This document shows positions 8,122-16,161 of a DNA stretch of 64,000 nucleotides, piece by piece. Each line of letters starts with the position of its first letter. The first letter of the stretch is position 1. The stretch lies in the NCBI GenBank assembly GCA_022750435.1, contig JAKIVS010000004.1:56573-120572 (forward strand), read 5' to 3'. The DNA is from Thermoplasmata archaeon (lineage in GTDB: Archaea > Thermoplasmatota > Thermoplasmata > Lutacidiplasmatales > UBA184). Under the pieces are notes generated by a model that was not told the DNA's origin, searched no databases, and saw only the letters and a program-made list of their open reading frames with translations. The position numbers and the translations under genes were made by a program.

Positions 8122-9694
8122 GTACCGGCCCAGGGCCGATCCATCCGCGGCGGGCCGTCCCGACCGCAAGTCCGAGGCTCCGGTCCGGTCCCAGGGTCGC
8201 CTCCGAAACGATCAGATGACCTCCCGCCTCGGCGAACTTCCGGGCAGCGACCGCGTCGAGCCCCTCGGAGAAGGGGGCGGGGGTGACCTCGAGGGCGACC
8301 GAGTGTCGGAGGCCCCACGCGACCCAATCGGAGAGGCGCTGCGCCCCATTGGAGTCCTCCGGATCGATCCCGAGATGGCCGACCCAGACAGGCCCCGTTC
8401 CGACCCGGCGCGCCTCCGGCTTCGGAGGAGGACCTTCGGGCCGGAGGACGCGGAAATCGACCTCCCCGGCCGGGGGCGAATCCACGCTGGAGGGCGTGGA
8501 CTCCCAGCCGACCAGGATGGCCACTCGGCCGACCGTCCGTTCTCGGACCCAACTTCGGAGAGCCGAGAGCTGGGCGAGCTCGGAGGCCACGAACCCGACG
8601 TACTGCAGCTTCGCGGTGACCGGGCTCGCGAGCTGCGCTTCCCATCGCTCCGGGCCGTCGCCGGGAGCCACGTGGAGATGGAGCTCGCCGAGGAGGTCCG
8701 AGGACTCGAGGAGGCGCGGAAGGGTCCCGGCCTGAGCCGCCTCGATCTCCCCCTGGGCCTCTCGAATCTCCGGAGGGATCCAAGGGAGGTCGAGCGAGCG
8801 GTAGATCTCCGCCTCGGTCGCGCTCGGAAGCCGCTCCTCGCCGCGCATCACGGCGTACTCGTTGATCTTCAGTCCCCGGTCCCGGGCGAGGGAGCGGGTC
8901 GCGATGTTGTGGTCCTTCGAGCCGGTGAAGTACTGCCAGGCGGCGCCGAACGACTCCGACGGAACGACGCGCAGGTCGACCTGGAGACCGTCGGCCGTCC
9001 GGATCGTCTCCTTCGTGGGACCGCGGAGGACGATGGTCGCCCCGGGGAGCGCCGCGAACCGGTCCAGGACCTTCTCGGACTCCGCCGACGTCACCAGGAT
9101 ATCGAGGTCGCCGACCGTCTCGCGCCGCCGTCGGAGGCTGCCGGCGACCTCGATTTGGTCGACCGGGGCGCCGGCCCGGATGTGGAGCACAATCTCCTGG
9201 GCGACCCGCGCCGCCTCTCGCAGAGGTCGCCGGCGGGAGTCGGAAGGGGCGGCGGCGAGCGCTTCGCGGACCTTCGCGATCTTCTTCGGCCCGAATCCGG
9301 AGAGCCCCTCGAGCCGGCCCGCGTCGATGGCGGCGACCAGCGTGGCCGGACCGTCGACGCCGAGGTCGGTCCAGAACCGCCGCGCGGTCTTCGGTCCGAT
9401 CCCGGAGATCCGCATCAGGGCGACGATGCCGGGCGGGATCTCGCGGCGCAGCTTCTCCAGGTAGGGGATCGTCCCCTCGCGGAGGAATTCGCGGATCTTC
9501 TCCTCGATCGCCTGTCCGACCCCCGGGATTTCCCGCAGCTGGTCCCGGGCGGCGACGGCGGAGAGCTCCTCCGTAAGGGAGTCGATCGAACGGGCCGCGC
9601 GCCGGTACGCCTCCGGCTTGAACTTCTCGCCGAGGACGTCGAGGAGGTCGGCGATCTCCCGGAACGCCCGGGCCGCGTCGGCGTTCCCGCCCAT
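8069..9694 (-). CDS. polX: Family X DNA polymerase with degenerate PHP domain
   Basis: 541 residues. The N-terminal lyase-like helical region (KFKPEAYRRAARSIDSL) and helix-hairpin-helix motifs (IPGVGQAIEEKIREF, ISGIGPKTARRF) are followed by the polymerase motif GSLRRRRETVGDLDIL with catalytic Asp196 and Asp198; the third carboxylate is Asp240 in LQVDLRVV. All polymerase residues look intact, consistent with gap filling in base excision repair. The C-terminal PHP domain keeps HLH at 339-341 but lacks the usual downstream metal ligands: the expected DHS is replaced within FVASELAQLS. The 3'-5' exonuclease or phosphodiesterase function is probably lost. I chose the ATG at 9694 because upstream sequence in frame is arginine/glycine-rich noise. 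Confidence 0.88.
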   Translation of the reverse strand: MGGNADAARAFREIADLLDVLGEKFKPEAYRRAARSIDSLTEELSAVAARDQLREIPGVGQAIEEKIREFLREGTIPYLEKLRREIPPGIVALMRISGIGPKTARRFWTDLGVDGPATLVAAIDAGRLEGLSGFGPKKIAKVREALAAAPSDSRRRPLREAARVAQEIVLHIRAGAPVDQIEVAGSLRRRRETVGDLDILVTSAESEKVLDRFAALPGATIVLRGPTKETIRTADGLQVDLRVVPSESFGAAWQYFTGSKDHNIATRSLARDRGLKINEYAVMRGEERLPSATEAEIYRSLDLPWIPPEIREAQGEIEAAQAGTLPRLLESSDLLGELHLHVAPGDGPERWEAQLASPVTAKLQYVGFVASELAQLSALRSWVRERTVGRVAILVGWESTPSSVDSPPAGEVDFRVLRPEGPPPKPEARRVGTGPVWVGHLGIDPEDSNGAQRLSDWVAWGLRHSVALEVTPAPFSEGLDAVAARKFAEAGGHLIVSEATLGPDRSLGLAVGTARRGWIGPGPVLNARPWRTGSGDWPPPK

Positions 9695-9738
9695 CGGCCC
9701 TGGGACGTGTCCGCCTCGGAAAAGACGTTGCGTTCGGA

Positions 9739-10515
9739 CTAGGCGACCCGCAGGTCCGGCGCCTCGAACCAGACCTTGCGGCCCACGGTCGCGAACCCGA
9801 GCTTCTCGTAGGCGTGTCGCGCCGGCAGGTTCTCCTCCCGGACGAAGAGCGTCGGCACCGCTCCCACGGCCTCCGCCTGCCGGCAGATGGCGGCCGTCAC
9901 GGCCTGCGCGATCCCGCGGCCGCGGGACTCCGGGCGCGTGTAGACGCCCGCGATCACCCAGGCGAACGGGAGGGTGACGGAGGCGTGGGCCACGCCGACG
10001 AGCCGCTCCCCCTCGAAGGCGCCCCACACCGGTTCCACGGCCGGGTCCATGCGCGCGTACCCCGCCCGCATCGGGGAATCCACGTCGGTCACGCTCGGGA
10101 GAAGGCCGCGGTCGCGGCCGGTCAACCGCCGCACGCCGAAGGTGGGTGCCGGGAGAGGAACCGCCCGCTTCCGCGACATCAGCAGCGTGGGCGAACCGAC
10201 GATGCCCGGAATCCTCGCGCGAACGAGGGGGGCGGCGTCCTCCGGGGCGAGGATGACGCAGGGGGGAGGCGGCAACGCCGGAACCAGGAGCGGGTCGGCC
10301 TCGCCCACCCAATGGGCGATGACCGAACTGGGGTGGCCGTGCCAGAGCAGCAGGTAGGCGCGGGGCACACCGCCCCGAACGACCGAGACGAACCGAGTCC
10401 GGTCGGGGGCCTGCACGAGGTCCCAGAGGGCGTAGGCGTGCTCGACGGGGGACTCGCGGGCCGTCCGCTCGAGCCAGAGGGCGTCGATCCCCGGACGGAC
10501 TCCGTCGGCGGCCAT
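9739..10515 (-). CDS. GNAT family N-acetyltransferase (FR47-like)
   Basis: 258 residues. The C-terminal half contains the acetyl-CoA binding motif A, VYTRPESRGRGIAQAVTAAIC, with the R/Q-x-x-G-x-G/A core, followed by FVREENLPARHAYEKLGF typical of motif B. The N-terminal half is a divergent GNAT-like lobe, as in FR47-type two-lobe acetyltransferases. The substrate cannot be read from sequence. It starts 44 bases upstream of polX on the same strand, so the two may be co-transcribed, without an obvious functional link. Confidence 0.8.
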   Translation of the reverse strand: MAADGVRPGIDALWLERTARESPVEHAYALWDLVQAPDRTRFVSVVRGGVPRAYLLLWHGHPSSVIAHWVGEADPLLVPALPPPPCVILAPEDAAPLVRARIPGIVGSPTLLMSRKRAVPLPAPTFGVRRLTGRDRGLLPSVTDVDSPMRAGYARMDPAVEPVWGAFEGERLVGVAHASVTLPFAWVIAGVYTRPESRGRGIAQAVTAAICRQAEAVGAVPTLFVREENLPARHAYEKLGFATVGRKVWFEAPDLRVA

Positions 10516-10656
10516 CGGCCGGGGAGGAAGGTCCGGGTATTACCCTACCGACCGGAAGCCCCCGGGGCCGGCGTGCCGTCGGCGGGCGAGCCCGGGCCGT
10601 CGCTCCCGGTCCGTTTCAAGAGGAAACCCTAAGCTTGCCGCACGGGTCGGACCGAC

Positions 10657-11535
10657 GTGGCCACGGCCCACCGGCCCACACCGGAGTTCCCTCAGCACCT
10701 GCGCGCGCTCTACGAGAAGTTCCCGTTTGACCGGTCAATCGCCGAGGACCCCGTCGCCGGCCTTCAGGGCTTCCGGTCCGACCCGCGCCGTGCCGAGGTC
10801 GCCGGGATCTTCGCGGCGACCCTCGCCATCGGCAACACCACGGCGATCCGAGGCTCGTTCGCCGAGCTCCTTCGACGGGCCGACGGTGACCTGGTGACCC
10901 ATCTCGTCGACGCGCCGGCGCGGGAACGAGCGCGGCGTCTCCAGGGGTTCCGCCACCGCTGGATCCGGGGCGACCAGATGGCGTTCCTCGCCGGTCGGCT
11001 CCACGCCCTCCACGCCTCCGGGAGTTCCCTCGAGCAGGTCTTCGCCGATGGACTGGCCTCCGGCGGGTTCGCGGGTGGCCTTGATCGGCTCTCGCAATCC
11101 CTACGGGGGCCGAAGGTGACCTCGACCCCGCCCGGCTACCGGATCCTGTTCCCGAGCCCTCTGGACGACGCCGGGAGCGCCTGCAAGCGCCTCACGCTCT
11201 TCGTCCGCTGGATGGTGAGGACGGACCCCCCGGACCTCGGCGTCTGGACTACCGTGCCCACGTCGGTGCTCCGGATCCCGCTGGACCAGCACACCTACTG
11301 GATCGCCTACCACCTCGGCCTGACGGGGCGGCGGACCCGGAACTGGCGGACCGTGGAGGAGGTCACCGAGGCGCTGCGGGCGATCGACGCCGACGACCCG
11401 GTCAAGTACGACTTCGTGCTCTGCCACACGGGAATCTCAGGCGATTGCCCGAAGCATCGGGACCTCGCCGTGTGCGGACCGTGTGTGGTGCGCCCGGATT
11501 GCCGACTGTGGCGGGGTCGGAGGGTCGCCGCATGA
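10657..11535 (+). CDS. DUF2400 (TIGR02757) family protein with Cys cluster
   Basis: 292 residues. The conserved block LFVRWMVRTDPPDLGVW, then SVLRIPLDQHTYWIAYHLGLT, then DADDPVKYDFVLCHTGIS is diagnostic of DUF2400, a helical family related to HhH-GPD DNA glycosylases. The C-terminus carries cysteines spaced C-x8-C-x2-C-x5-C (GDCPKHRDLAVCGPCVVRPDC). This is close to the C-x6-C-x2-C-x5-C iron-sulfur loop of endonuclease III, so an Fe-S cluster is plausible. Activity of the family is not established to my knowledge. GTG start about 30 bases after an AT-rich CCTAAGC element; its stop overlaps the next ATG. Confidence 0.82.
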   Translation: MATAHRPTPEFPQHLRALYEKFPFDRSIAEDPVAGLQGFRSDPRRAEVAGIFAATLAIGNTTAIRGSFAELLRRADGDLVTHLVDAPARERARRLQGFRHRWIRGDQMAFLAGRLHALHASGSSLEQVFADGLASGGFAGGLDRLSQSLRGPKVTSTPPGYRILFPSPLDDAGSACKRLTLFVRWMVRTDPPDLGVWTTVPTSVLRIPLDQHTYWIAYHLGLTGRRTRNWRTVEEVTEALRAIDADDPVKYDFVLCHTGISGDCPKHRDLAVCGPCVVRPDCRLWRGRRVAA

Positions 11536-11936
11536 GTCCGACGCCCACCTCGACAGGAATCGCGCCGGGACTCATGGCTCGCTTCCGGACCGCCGGTGAC
11601 CAGCTGGTGTGGCGCGCCGCTCCGGCCGAGGGTGGCCGGAACGGCTCGAAGACCCGGATCGCGCATCTCCATGACGAGGAGTCCCGCGTCGAGGAGCGCA
11701 CCGACTCGAAGGTCCACGTCCTCCGGGTCGACAGCAGCCCGGTGGGAGCCCTCGTTGTCGTGGTGGCCCTCGACGAACGTGGTCTCCCGAACGCACTGCT
11801 CACCCACGAGGCCGGGGCCGCCCCCGGATTCTCCGCGGGGGCGATCGAGGCGCGCTGGGACGACGGCTCCTCGGAGCGGACGCTCGCCCTCTCGGTCGCG
11901 GACGTCGTGGCGCTCGCCCGCTACGCCCTCGTGTGA
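11532..11936 (+). CDS. Hypothetical protein coupled to DUF2400 gene
   Basis: 134 residues starting at an ATG that overlaps the DUF2400 stop by four bases (ATGA), the best evidence that it is real. The sequence reads as a mixed alpha/beta soluble protein with strands such as KVHVLRVDSSPVGALVVVVALDE and a terminal helix SVADVVALARYALV. No cysteine cluster, signal peptide or known motif is seen. Its last ~137 bases overlap the 3' end of the convergent HAD gene. Function unknown; tight coupling suggests a partner of the DUF2400 protein. Confidence 0.6.
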   Translation: MSPTPTSTGIAPGLMARFRTAGDQLVWRAAPAEGGRNGSKTRIAHLHDEESRVEERTDSKVHVLRVDSSPVGALVVVVALDERGLPNALLTHEAGAAPGFSAGAIEARWDDGSSERTLALSVADVVALARYALV

Positions 11937-12726
11937 GGGCACGCTCCCGCGCCGCGGACGCGGTGCGCCAGATTCGGTCGAAGTCGTCGGCGAGTTCGCC
12001 CCACTGGCGGATCGATGGGTAACGGACCCGCGGGGACGGCAGCGGGAGCGGCGGGGCCGGGGAGTGGGGCCGACCGGTGTACCGGACGAACGCCACGCCG
12101 GCCCGCGCGGCCGCGAGGAGGTCCGCCGGGCTGTCCCCGACGTGGAGGATCCGCGCGGTCGGGACGTGGAGCTCGCGCGCGGCCCGTCGGAGCATCCCGG
12201 GCGAAGGTTTCGCGTCCGGGCCGTCGGCGGAGAGCACGATGGCATCGAAGAATCCCGCCGGCCCCAGCCGGCGGAGGAGGCCACGGGCGGTTTCGGGGGG
12301 CTCGAAGAGGATGTTCGAGACGACGGCGAGCTTGAGGCCCCGACGGCGGAGTCGACCGAGGGTTCGGTGGATGCCCGACTTCCACGTCAGGTTCGCCGAG
12401 GCGAGCGCGAACGCGATCGAGTGGCCGACCCGGTGCGGATTCGGCCGAATGTGCATCATCCGGTCGAGCTCGTCGGCCTGCTCGGCGAGGGAGACGGAGT
12501 GCCCCGTGCCTTCCCGTTCGTTCGCCCACTCCTCCATCGCCCGCACCGAACGCTCGGCGACGTGCGGGGGGAGTCCGAGCTCGACGAGCGGCTCGACCCA
12601 CGCCGAGCGCCGCGCGCGCTCGTACCGCTTCGGTCCGGCGCGACTGAAGGCGATCAGGGTGAACCAGAGGTCGATGGTGACGGCGAGCGGCTCGGTCCTC
12701 GTCTGGCTCGGGGCCACCGCCCTCAC
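11800..12726 (-). CDS. HAD-superfamily hydrolase
   Basis: 308 residues with GTG start overlapping the glycosyltransferase stop (GTGA). Motif I is TIDLWFTLI, so the nucleophile Asp is present but the second acid of DxD is replaced by Trp, as in haloacid-dehalogenase-like members that have DxYGT. Motif II Ser/Asn lies in VVSNI, motif III Lys in DAKPSPGML, motif IV in ILHVGDSPADLL. The final ~45 residues are an Arg/Pro-rich tail created where the gene runs antisense over its convergent neighbour; they may be non-functional. Position after GH15 and GT4 genes would suit a sugar-phosphate phosphatase, which is inference only. Confidence 0.78.
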   Translation of the reverse strand: MRAVAPSQTRTEPLAVTIDLWFTLIAFSRAGPKRYERARRSAWVEPLVELGLPPHVAERSVRAMEEWANEREGTGHSVSLAEQADELDRMMHIRPNPHRVGHSIAFALASANLTWKSGIHRTLGRLRRRGLKLAVVSNILFEPPETARGLLRRLGPAGFFDAIVLSADGPDAKPSPGMLRRAARELHVPTARILHVGDSPADLLAAARAGVAFVRYTGRPHSPAPPLPLPSPRVRYPSIRQWGELADDFDRIWRTASAARERALTRGRSGRAPRRPRPRGRASAPRSRRPSAPRSPPRRIRGRPRPRG

Positions 12727-14099
12727 GTTCCCCGGCCCCCGAAGTGGCGACGACGTCGGTGGGGATGGCGCTCGTACAGGTCGACCGTGCGCTCGAAGAT
12801 CTCCTTGAGGCGCGGCGCCGCCCGCTCGACGTGGCAGCGGCGCGCGGTGAGCAATCCGTTCGCCCCGATCCGCTCCGCCTCCGGGGGATTTCCGAGGAGC
12901 CGCGTGATGCGGTGCGACAGGTCGCTCGCCGACCCGGGTCGCGTGAGATATCCGTTGACGCCGTCGTCCACCAGTTCCGCCGCGCCGGCGCCGCGGCTGA
13001 CGATGACCGGGACCCCGTGGGTCCACGCCTCGACGACGACAAGGCCGAACCCCTCCCAGGGCGCGGGATGGACGAACGTGTCGGCGAGGTCGTAGAGCGC
13101 CCGCAACTCCTCCTCGGGAAGCGAACCGGCGAAGACGACGCGCGACCCGAGGTGGCGCGCGCGGACGCGCGCCTCGAGCTTCTGGCGCCAGCTCGCCCCC
13201 TTCTGGCCTCCCAGCCCAGCGGCGCTCGTCGAGAAGCTCTCTCCGCCCACGAGGACGAGGCGGGCCGTCGGGTAGCGCCGGGCGACGCGGACGAACGCGT
13301 CGATGGCGAGGTCCTGGCGCTTCACCGGGTCCATTCGGCCGACGCAGAGGACCACCGGGCCGGCGCCGAGCTTCAACCGCTCCTGGACGCGAGCGCGTAC
13401 GGTCGCGGAGGCGGCTCGTTGCTCCCGTGGGTCAAAGTAGGGGTACACCTGGAAGGCGCGGCCCTGGAAGCCCGCCTGGATGAGGTCCTCGAGGCCGGCG
13501 CGGGTGCTGACGACGACGCCGTCGAACCCCTCCATCGCCTTGAGGAAGAACCGGCGCACCGGCTCCGGGTACCCCCGGAAGTCGAGCGGGATGTGCCACC
13601 GAAGCAAGGCTGGGGCCGAGGACCCGATGAGGCCTCCGACGAGGACCTGCTGGAAGTCGTTGATGTAGAGGAGGTCGTGGTCGGCGACCTTGGGCAGGAG
13701 CGCGAGCGCGGCCCGGGCGCTGTAGTCGACGAACCCCGGGTAGTCCGAGAGCGACGGGCGGAAGCCCCGGGGCCCGTGGAACGACCGCCAGATCGCCTCC
13801 TTGAATCGTCCGTAGCTCCGGCGGGTGGCGTCCGGGAGCTCGAAGGTCTCGAGCGTGTAGCCGTCGTTGGTCCGAACCGCGGCCGGGAGTCCGCTCCCCC
13901 CGAGGGCGACCCACGACGTTTCGCCCGCGAGCCCGGCCGTCCGACCCGAATGGATCAGTGCGCGCATCATCGGTACGACCCCCCCGACGTTCGGCTCGAA
14001 CTCCTCGTGGAGTCGCCAGACCGGCCGCTCCGGCACGGCCGCGTCGCCGACGGGCCGGATCGGCGGGGTCTGGGTGTTCACGCACAACCGAATCCCCAT
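12723..14099 (-). CDS. GT4-family glycosyltransferase
   Basis: 458 residues, GT-B fold. The N-terminal acceptor lobe has the glycine-rich EFEPNVGGVVPMMRAL loop. The C-terminal nucleotide-sugar lobe shows VLCVGRMDPVKRQDLAIDAF and the retaining E-x7-E motif in PWEGFGLVVVEAWTHG, then DDGVNGYLTRP. The likely donor is an NDP-sugar. It lies 24 bases after the GH15 gene and overlaps the HAD gene, so the three form a unit. Trehalose or another alpha-glucan/glucoside is a reasonable guess for the product, since GT4 trehalose synthases exist, but the sequence does not decide it. Confidence 0.85.
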   Translation of the reverse strand: MGIRLCVNTQTPPIRPVGDAAVPERPVWRLHEEFEPNVGGVVPMMRALIHSGRTAGLAGETSWVALGGSGLPAAVRTNDGYTLETFELPDATRRSYGRFKEAIWRSFHGPRGFRPSLSDYPGFVDYSARAALALLPKVADHDLLYINDFQQVLVGGLIGSSAPALLRWHIPLDFRGYPEPVRRFFLKAMEGFDGVVVSTRAGLEDLIQAGFQGRAFQVYPYFDPREQRAASATVRARVQERLKLGAGPVVLCVGRMDPVKRQDLAIDAFVRVARRYPTARLVLVGGESFSTSAAGLGGQKGASWRQKLEARVRARHLGSRVVFAGSLPEEELRALYDLADTFVHPAPWEGFGLVVVEAWTHGVPVIVSRGAGAAELVDDGVNGYLTRPGSASDLSHRITRLLGNPPEAERIGANGLLTARRCHVERAAPRLKEIFERTVDLYERHPHRRRRHFGGRGT

Positions 14100-14123
14100 C
14101 GTCGTCTTCCCGAGTTCGCCGCC

Positions 14124-16154
14124 CTACGTCGCGCGCCGGCGCCGCATTCCCCTGCGTCGCGGAGGCTCCCTCCGCGGGGCGGGCAGCTTGGACGTCCGGG
14201 AGGCGCCGGCGCCCGAAAACCCCTCCGGCAGCCCCGCCGGGACCTCGGATCCAGCGTCCGGGAGGAAGCGGGCGAACTGCTCGAGCTCGTCCCGGCGTCG
14301 CGCCCGATGGGTCGTAAGGCCGAGGGCCAGCGCGGCGCGGAGGACGCCGACGTGGGTGAACGCCTGCGGATAGTTTCCGAGGGCCCGGGACTCGGCGGGG
14401 TCCCACTCCTCCGTGAACAATCCGTGCGGGCTGGCCACGGTCAGGAGCTGCTCGAACAACGCACGGGCGCGGCGGCCATGGCCCCCGCGCGCGAGACACT
14501 CCACGAGCCAGAACGAGCACGGGAGGAACGCTCCGTCCTTCCCGCCGACCCCGTCGGGTCGCCGGTACCGCCAGAGGAATGGCCCCTGGCCCAGTTCCCG
14601 TTCCGTCGCGCGGACCGTGGATTGGACGCGCGGGTCATCGAACGGCAGGAATCCGACCAGCGGGATCCGGAGGTTGGCGGCGTCGAGGGCGGATTCCCCG
14701 AACGACCGGACGAAGGCGCCGCGTTCTTCGTCCCACCCTCGGGTGAGGATCGCCTGGCGAATCGTCTGCGCCGTCGAGCGCCAGCGGGGAAGACGACGGT
14801 CGCCTCCCGAACGTCCGGCGAGGAGGATCGCGCGGTCGACGGCGACCCACGCCATCAATTTCGAGTGGACGAAGTGACGAGGCGTCCCCCGGATCTCCCA
14901 GATCCCGCGGTCGGGACTCGTCCACCGCTCCGAGACCTCGTCGGCGAGCTCGAGGAGGGCGCGAAGGGTGGGGCGAGGGAGCCCCGCCGGGTCGATTGCG
15001 GCGAGGAGGTTCGCCGCATCGAGCAACTCCCCGTAGATGTCGAGCTGGAACTGGGTGAACGCTGCATTGCCGATCCGGACCGGGCGGGAGTCGAGGAATC
15101 CGGAGAGGCCATGGATCGAGCGCTCGGTGAGTTCGGTCTCGCCGTGGGCCCCGTAGAGGACGTGCAGGTCCGCGTGGTGACCCCGGCGGACCGGGGCGAG
15201 CCGCTCGACCACCCACCCGAGGAACGAGCGAGCTTCGGCGACGTGGCCGAGGAGCAGCATGGCCTGCGCCGAGAAGGCGGCGTCGCGAATCCACACGTAG
15301 CGGTAGTCCCAGTTCCGTCGACCGCCCGGCCACTCCGGGAGCGACGTCGTCGGCGCGGCCACGAACGCGCCGGTGTGGACGTGGGACAGGAGCTTGAGGA
15401 CGAGTTCGGAACGCTCGACGGCGTCGTGCCAGGGCGCGGCGAGCCGGTGGAGCGGGGCCCGCGGTCCGTGCACCCACCGACGCCAGTACTCCTCGGTCTC
15501 CTCCAGCAGCTTGCGAATCCCCGAGCCCCGCCGAGGGGCGGCGCCCCAGGAGAGGTCGAACGCCACGCTCGCATCCCTCGGTACGGAGAGCGTGGCGGTC
15601 GCATGGTGCGGCTCGACCTCGAACGGTGCCGGTCCCCGGAGCGCGAGGGCGGTGCCGCCCGACGTCGCGAGCACGCCCCCCGGCGTCAGCTCGAGGCGCG
15701 GAGCGACCCGTCCGTACTCGAAGCGCGGCTCGAACCAGACCTCCAGGCTGGCCGGTGTTCCCGCCGTCTCGACGACCCGGGCGATGCGGGCCGTTCCCTC
15801 GTCGGTCGACCCCTCGGCGATCGGCATGAAGTCGACGAGGGTGACCGTGCCCTCTCCGACACGGAACTCGGTCTCGAGGATGTTCGTCGAGGTCCGGTAC
15901 CGCTGGACGCCAGGTTCCGCGCCCACCGGTCGAACCAGGAAGGTTCCTCCGCGCCGCGCATCGAGGATCCGGGCGAACACGCTCGGGGAGGCGAACCTCG
16001 GGAGACACGCCCAGTCCACCGAGCCGGCCCGGTGGACGAGCGCGGCCGTCCGGAGGTTGCCAATCACCCCGTAGTCGTGGATCGACGTCGCCGGCGGCAG
16101 AGCGAGGGTGCCCGGGCGCGCCGCGGGGACCGGGGGCCGGACGGGTCGACCCAT
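14124..16154 (-). CDS. Glycoside hydrolase family 15 (glucoamylase/trehalase type)
   Basis: 676 residues. The start YGVIGNLRTAALVHRAGSVDWACLPRF is the conserved N-terminal beta-domain opening of prokaryotic GH15 enzymes. The (alpha/alpha)6 barrel carries RNWDYRYVWIRDAAF (about 279-294), the catalytic acid in GIWEIRG (Glu410) and the catalytic base in LFTEEWDPAES (Glu572/573 region) with GNYPQAFTHVG. No signal peptide, so it acts in the cytosol. Archaeal GH15 enzymes of Thermoplasma include trehalases as well as glucoamylases, so substrate is open. ATG at 16154 chosen, eight bases after the NrdJ stop. The C-terminal ~60 residues are Arg/Pro-rich. Confidence 0.88.
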   Translation of the reverse strand: MGRPVRPPVPAARPGTLALPPATSIHDYGVIGNLRTAALVHRAGSVDWACLPRFASPSVFARILDARRGGTFLVRPVGAEPGVQRYRTSTNILETEFRVGEGTVTLVDFMPIAEGSTDEGTARIARVVETAGTPASLEVWFEPRFEYGRVAPRLELTPGGVLATSGGTALALRGPAPFEVEPHHATATLSVPRDASVAFDLSWGAAPRRGSGIRKLLEETEEYWRRWVHGPRAPLHRLAAPWHDAVERSELVLKLLSHVHTGAFVAAPTTSLPEWPGGRRNWDYRYVWIRDAAFSAQAMLLLGHVAEARSFLGWVVERLAPVRRGHHADLHVLYGAHGETELTERSIHGLSGFLDSRPVRIGNAAFTQFQLDIYGELLDAANLLAAIDPAGLPRPTLRALLELADEVSERWTSPDRGIWEIRGTPRHFVHSKLMAWVAVDRAILLAGRSGGDRRLPRWRSTAQTIRQAILTRGWDEERGAFVRSFGESALDAANLRIPLVGFLPFDDPRVQSTVRATERELGQGPFLWRYRRPDGVGGKDGAFLPCSFWLVECLARGGHGRRARALFEQLLTVASPHGLFTEEWDPAESRALGNYPQAFTHVGVLRAALALGLTTHRARRRDELEQFARFLPDAGSEVPAGLPEGFSGAGASRTSKLPAPRREPPRRRGMRRRRAT

Positions 16155-16161
16155 CCGGCGC

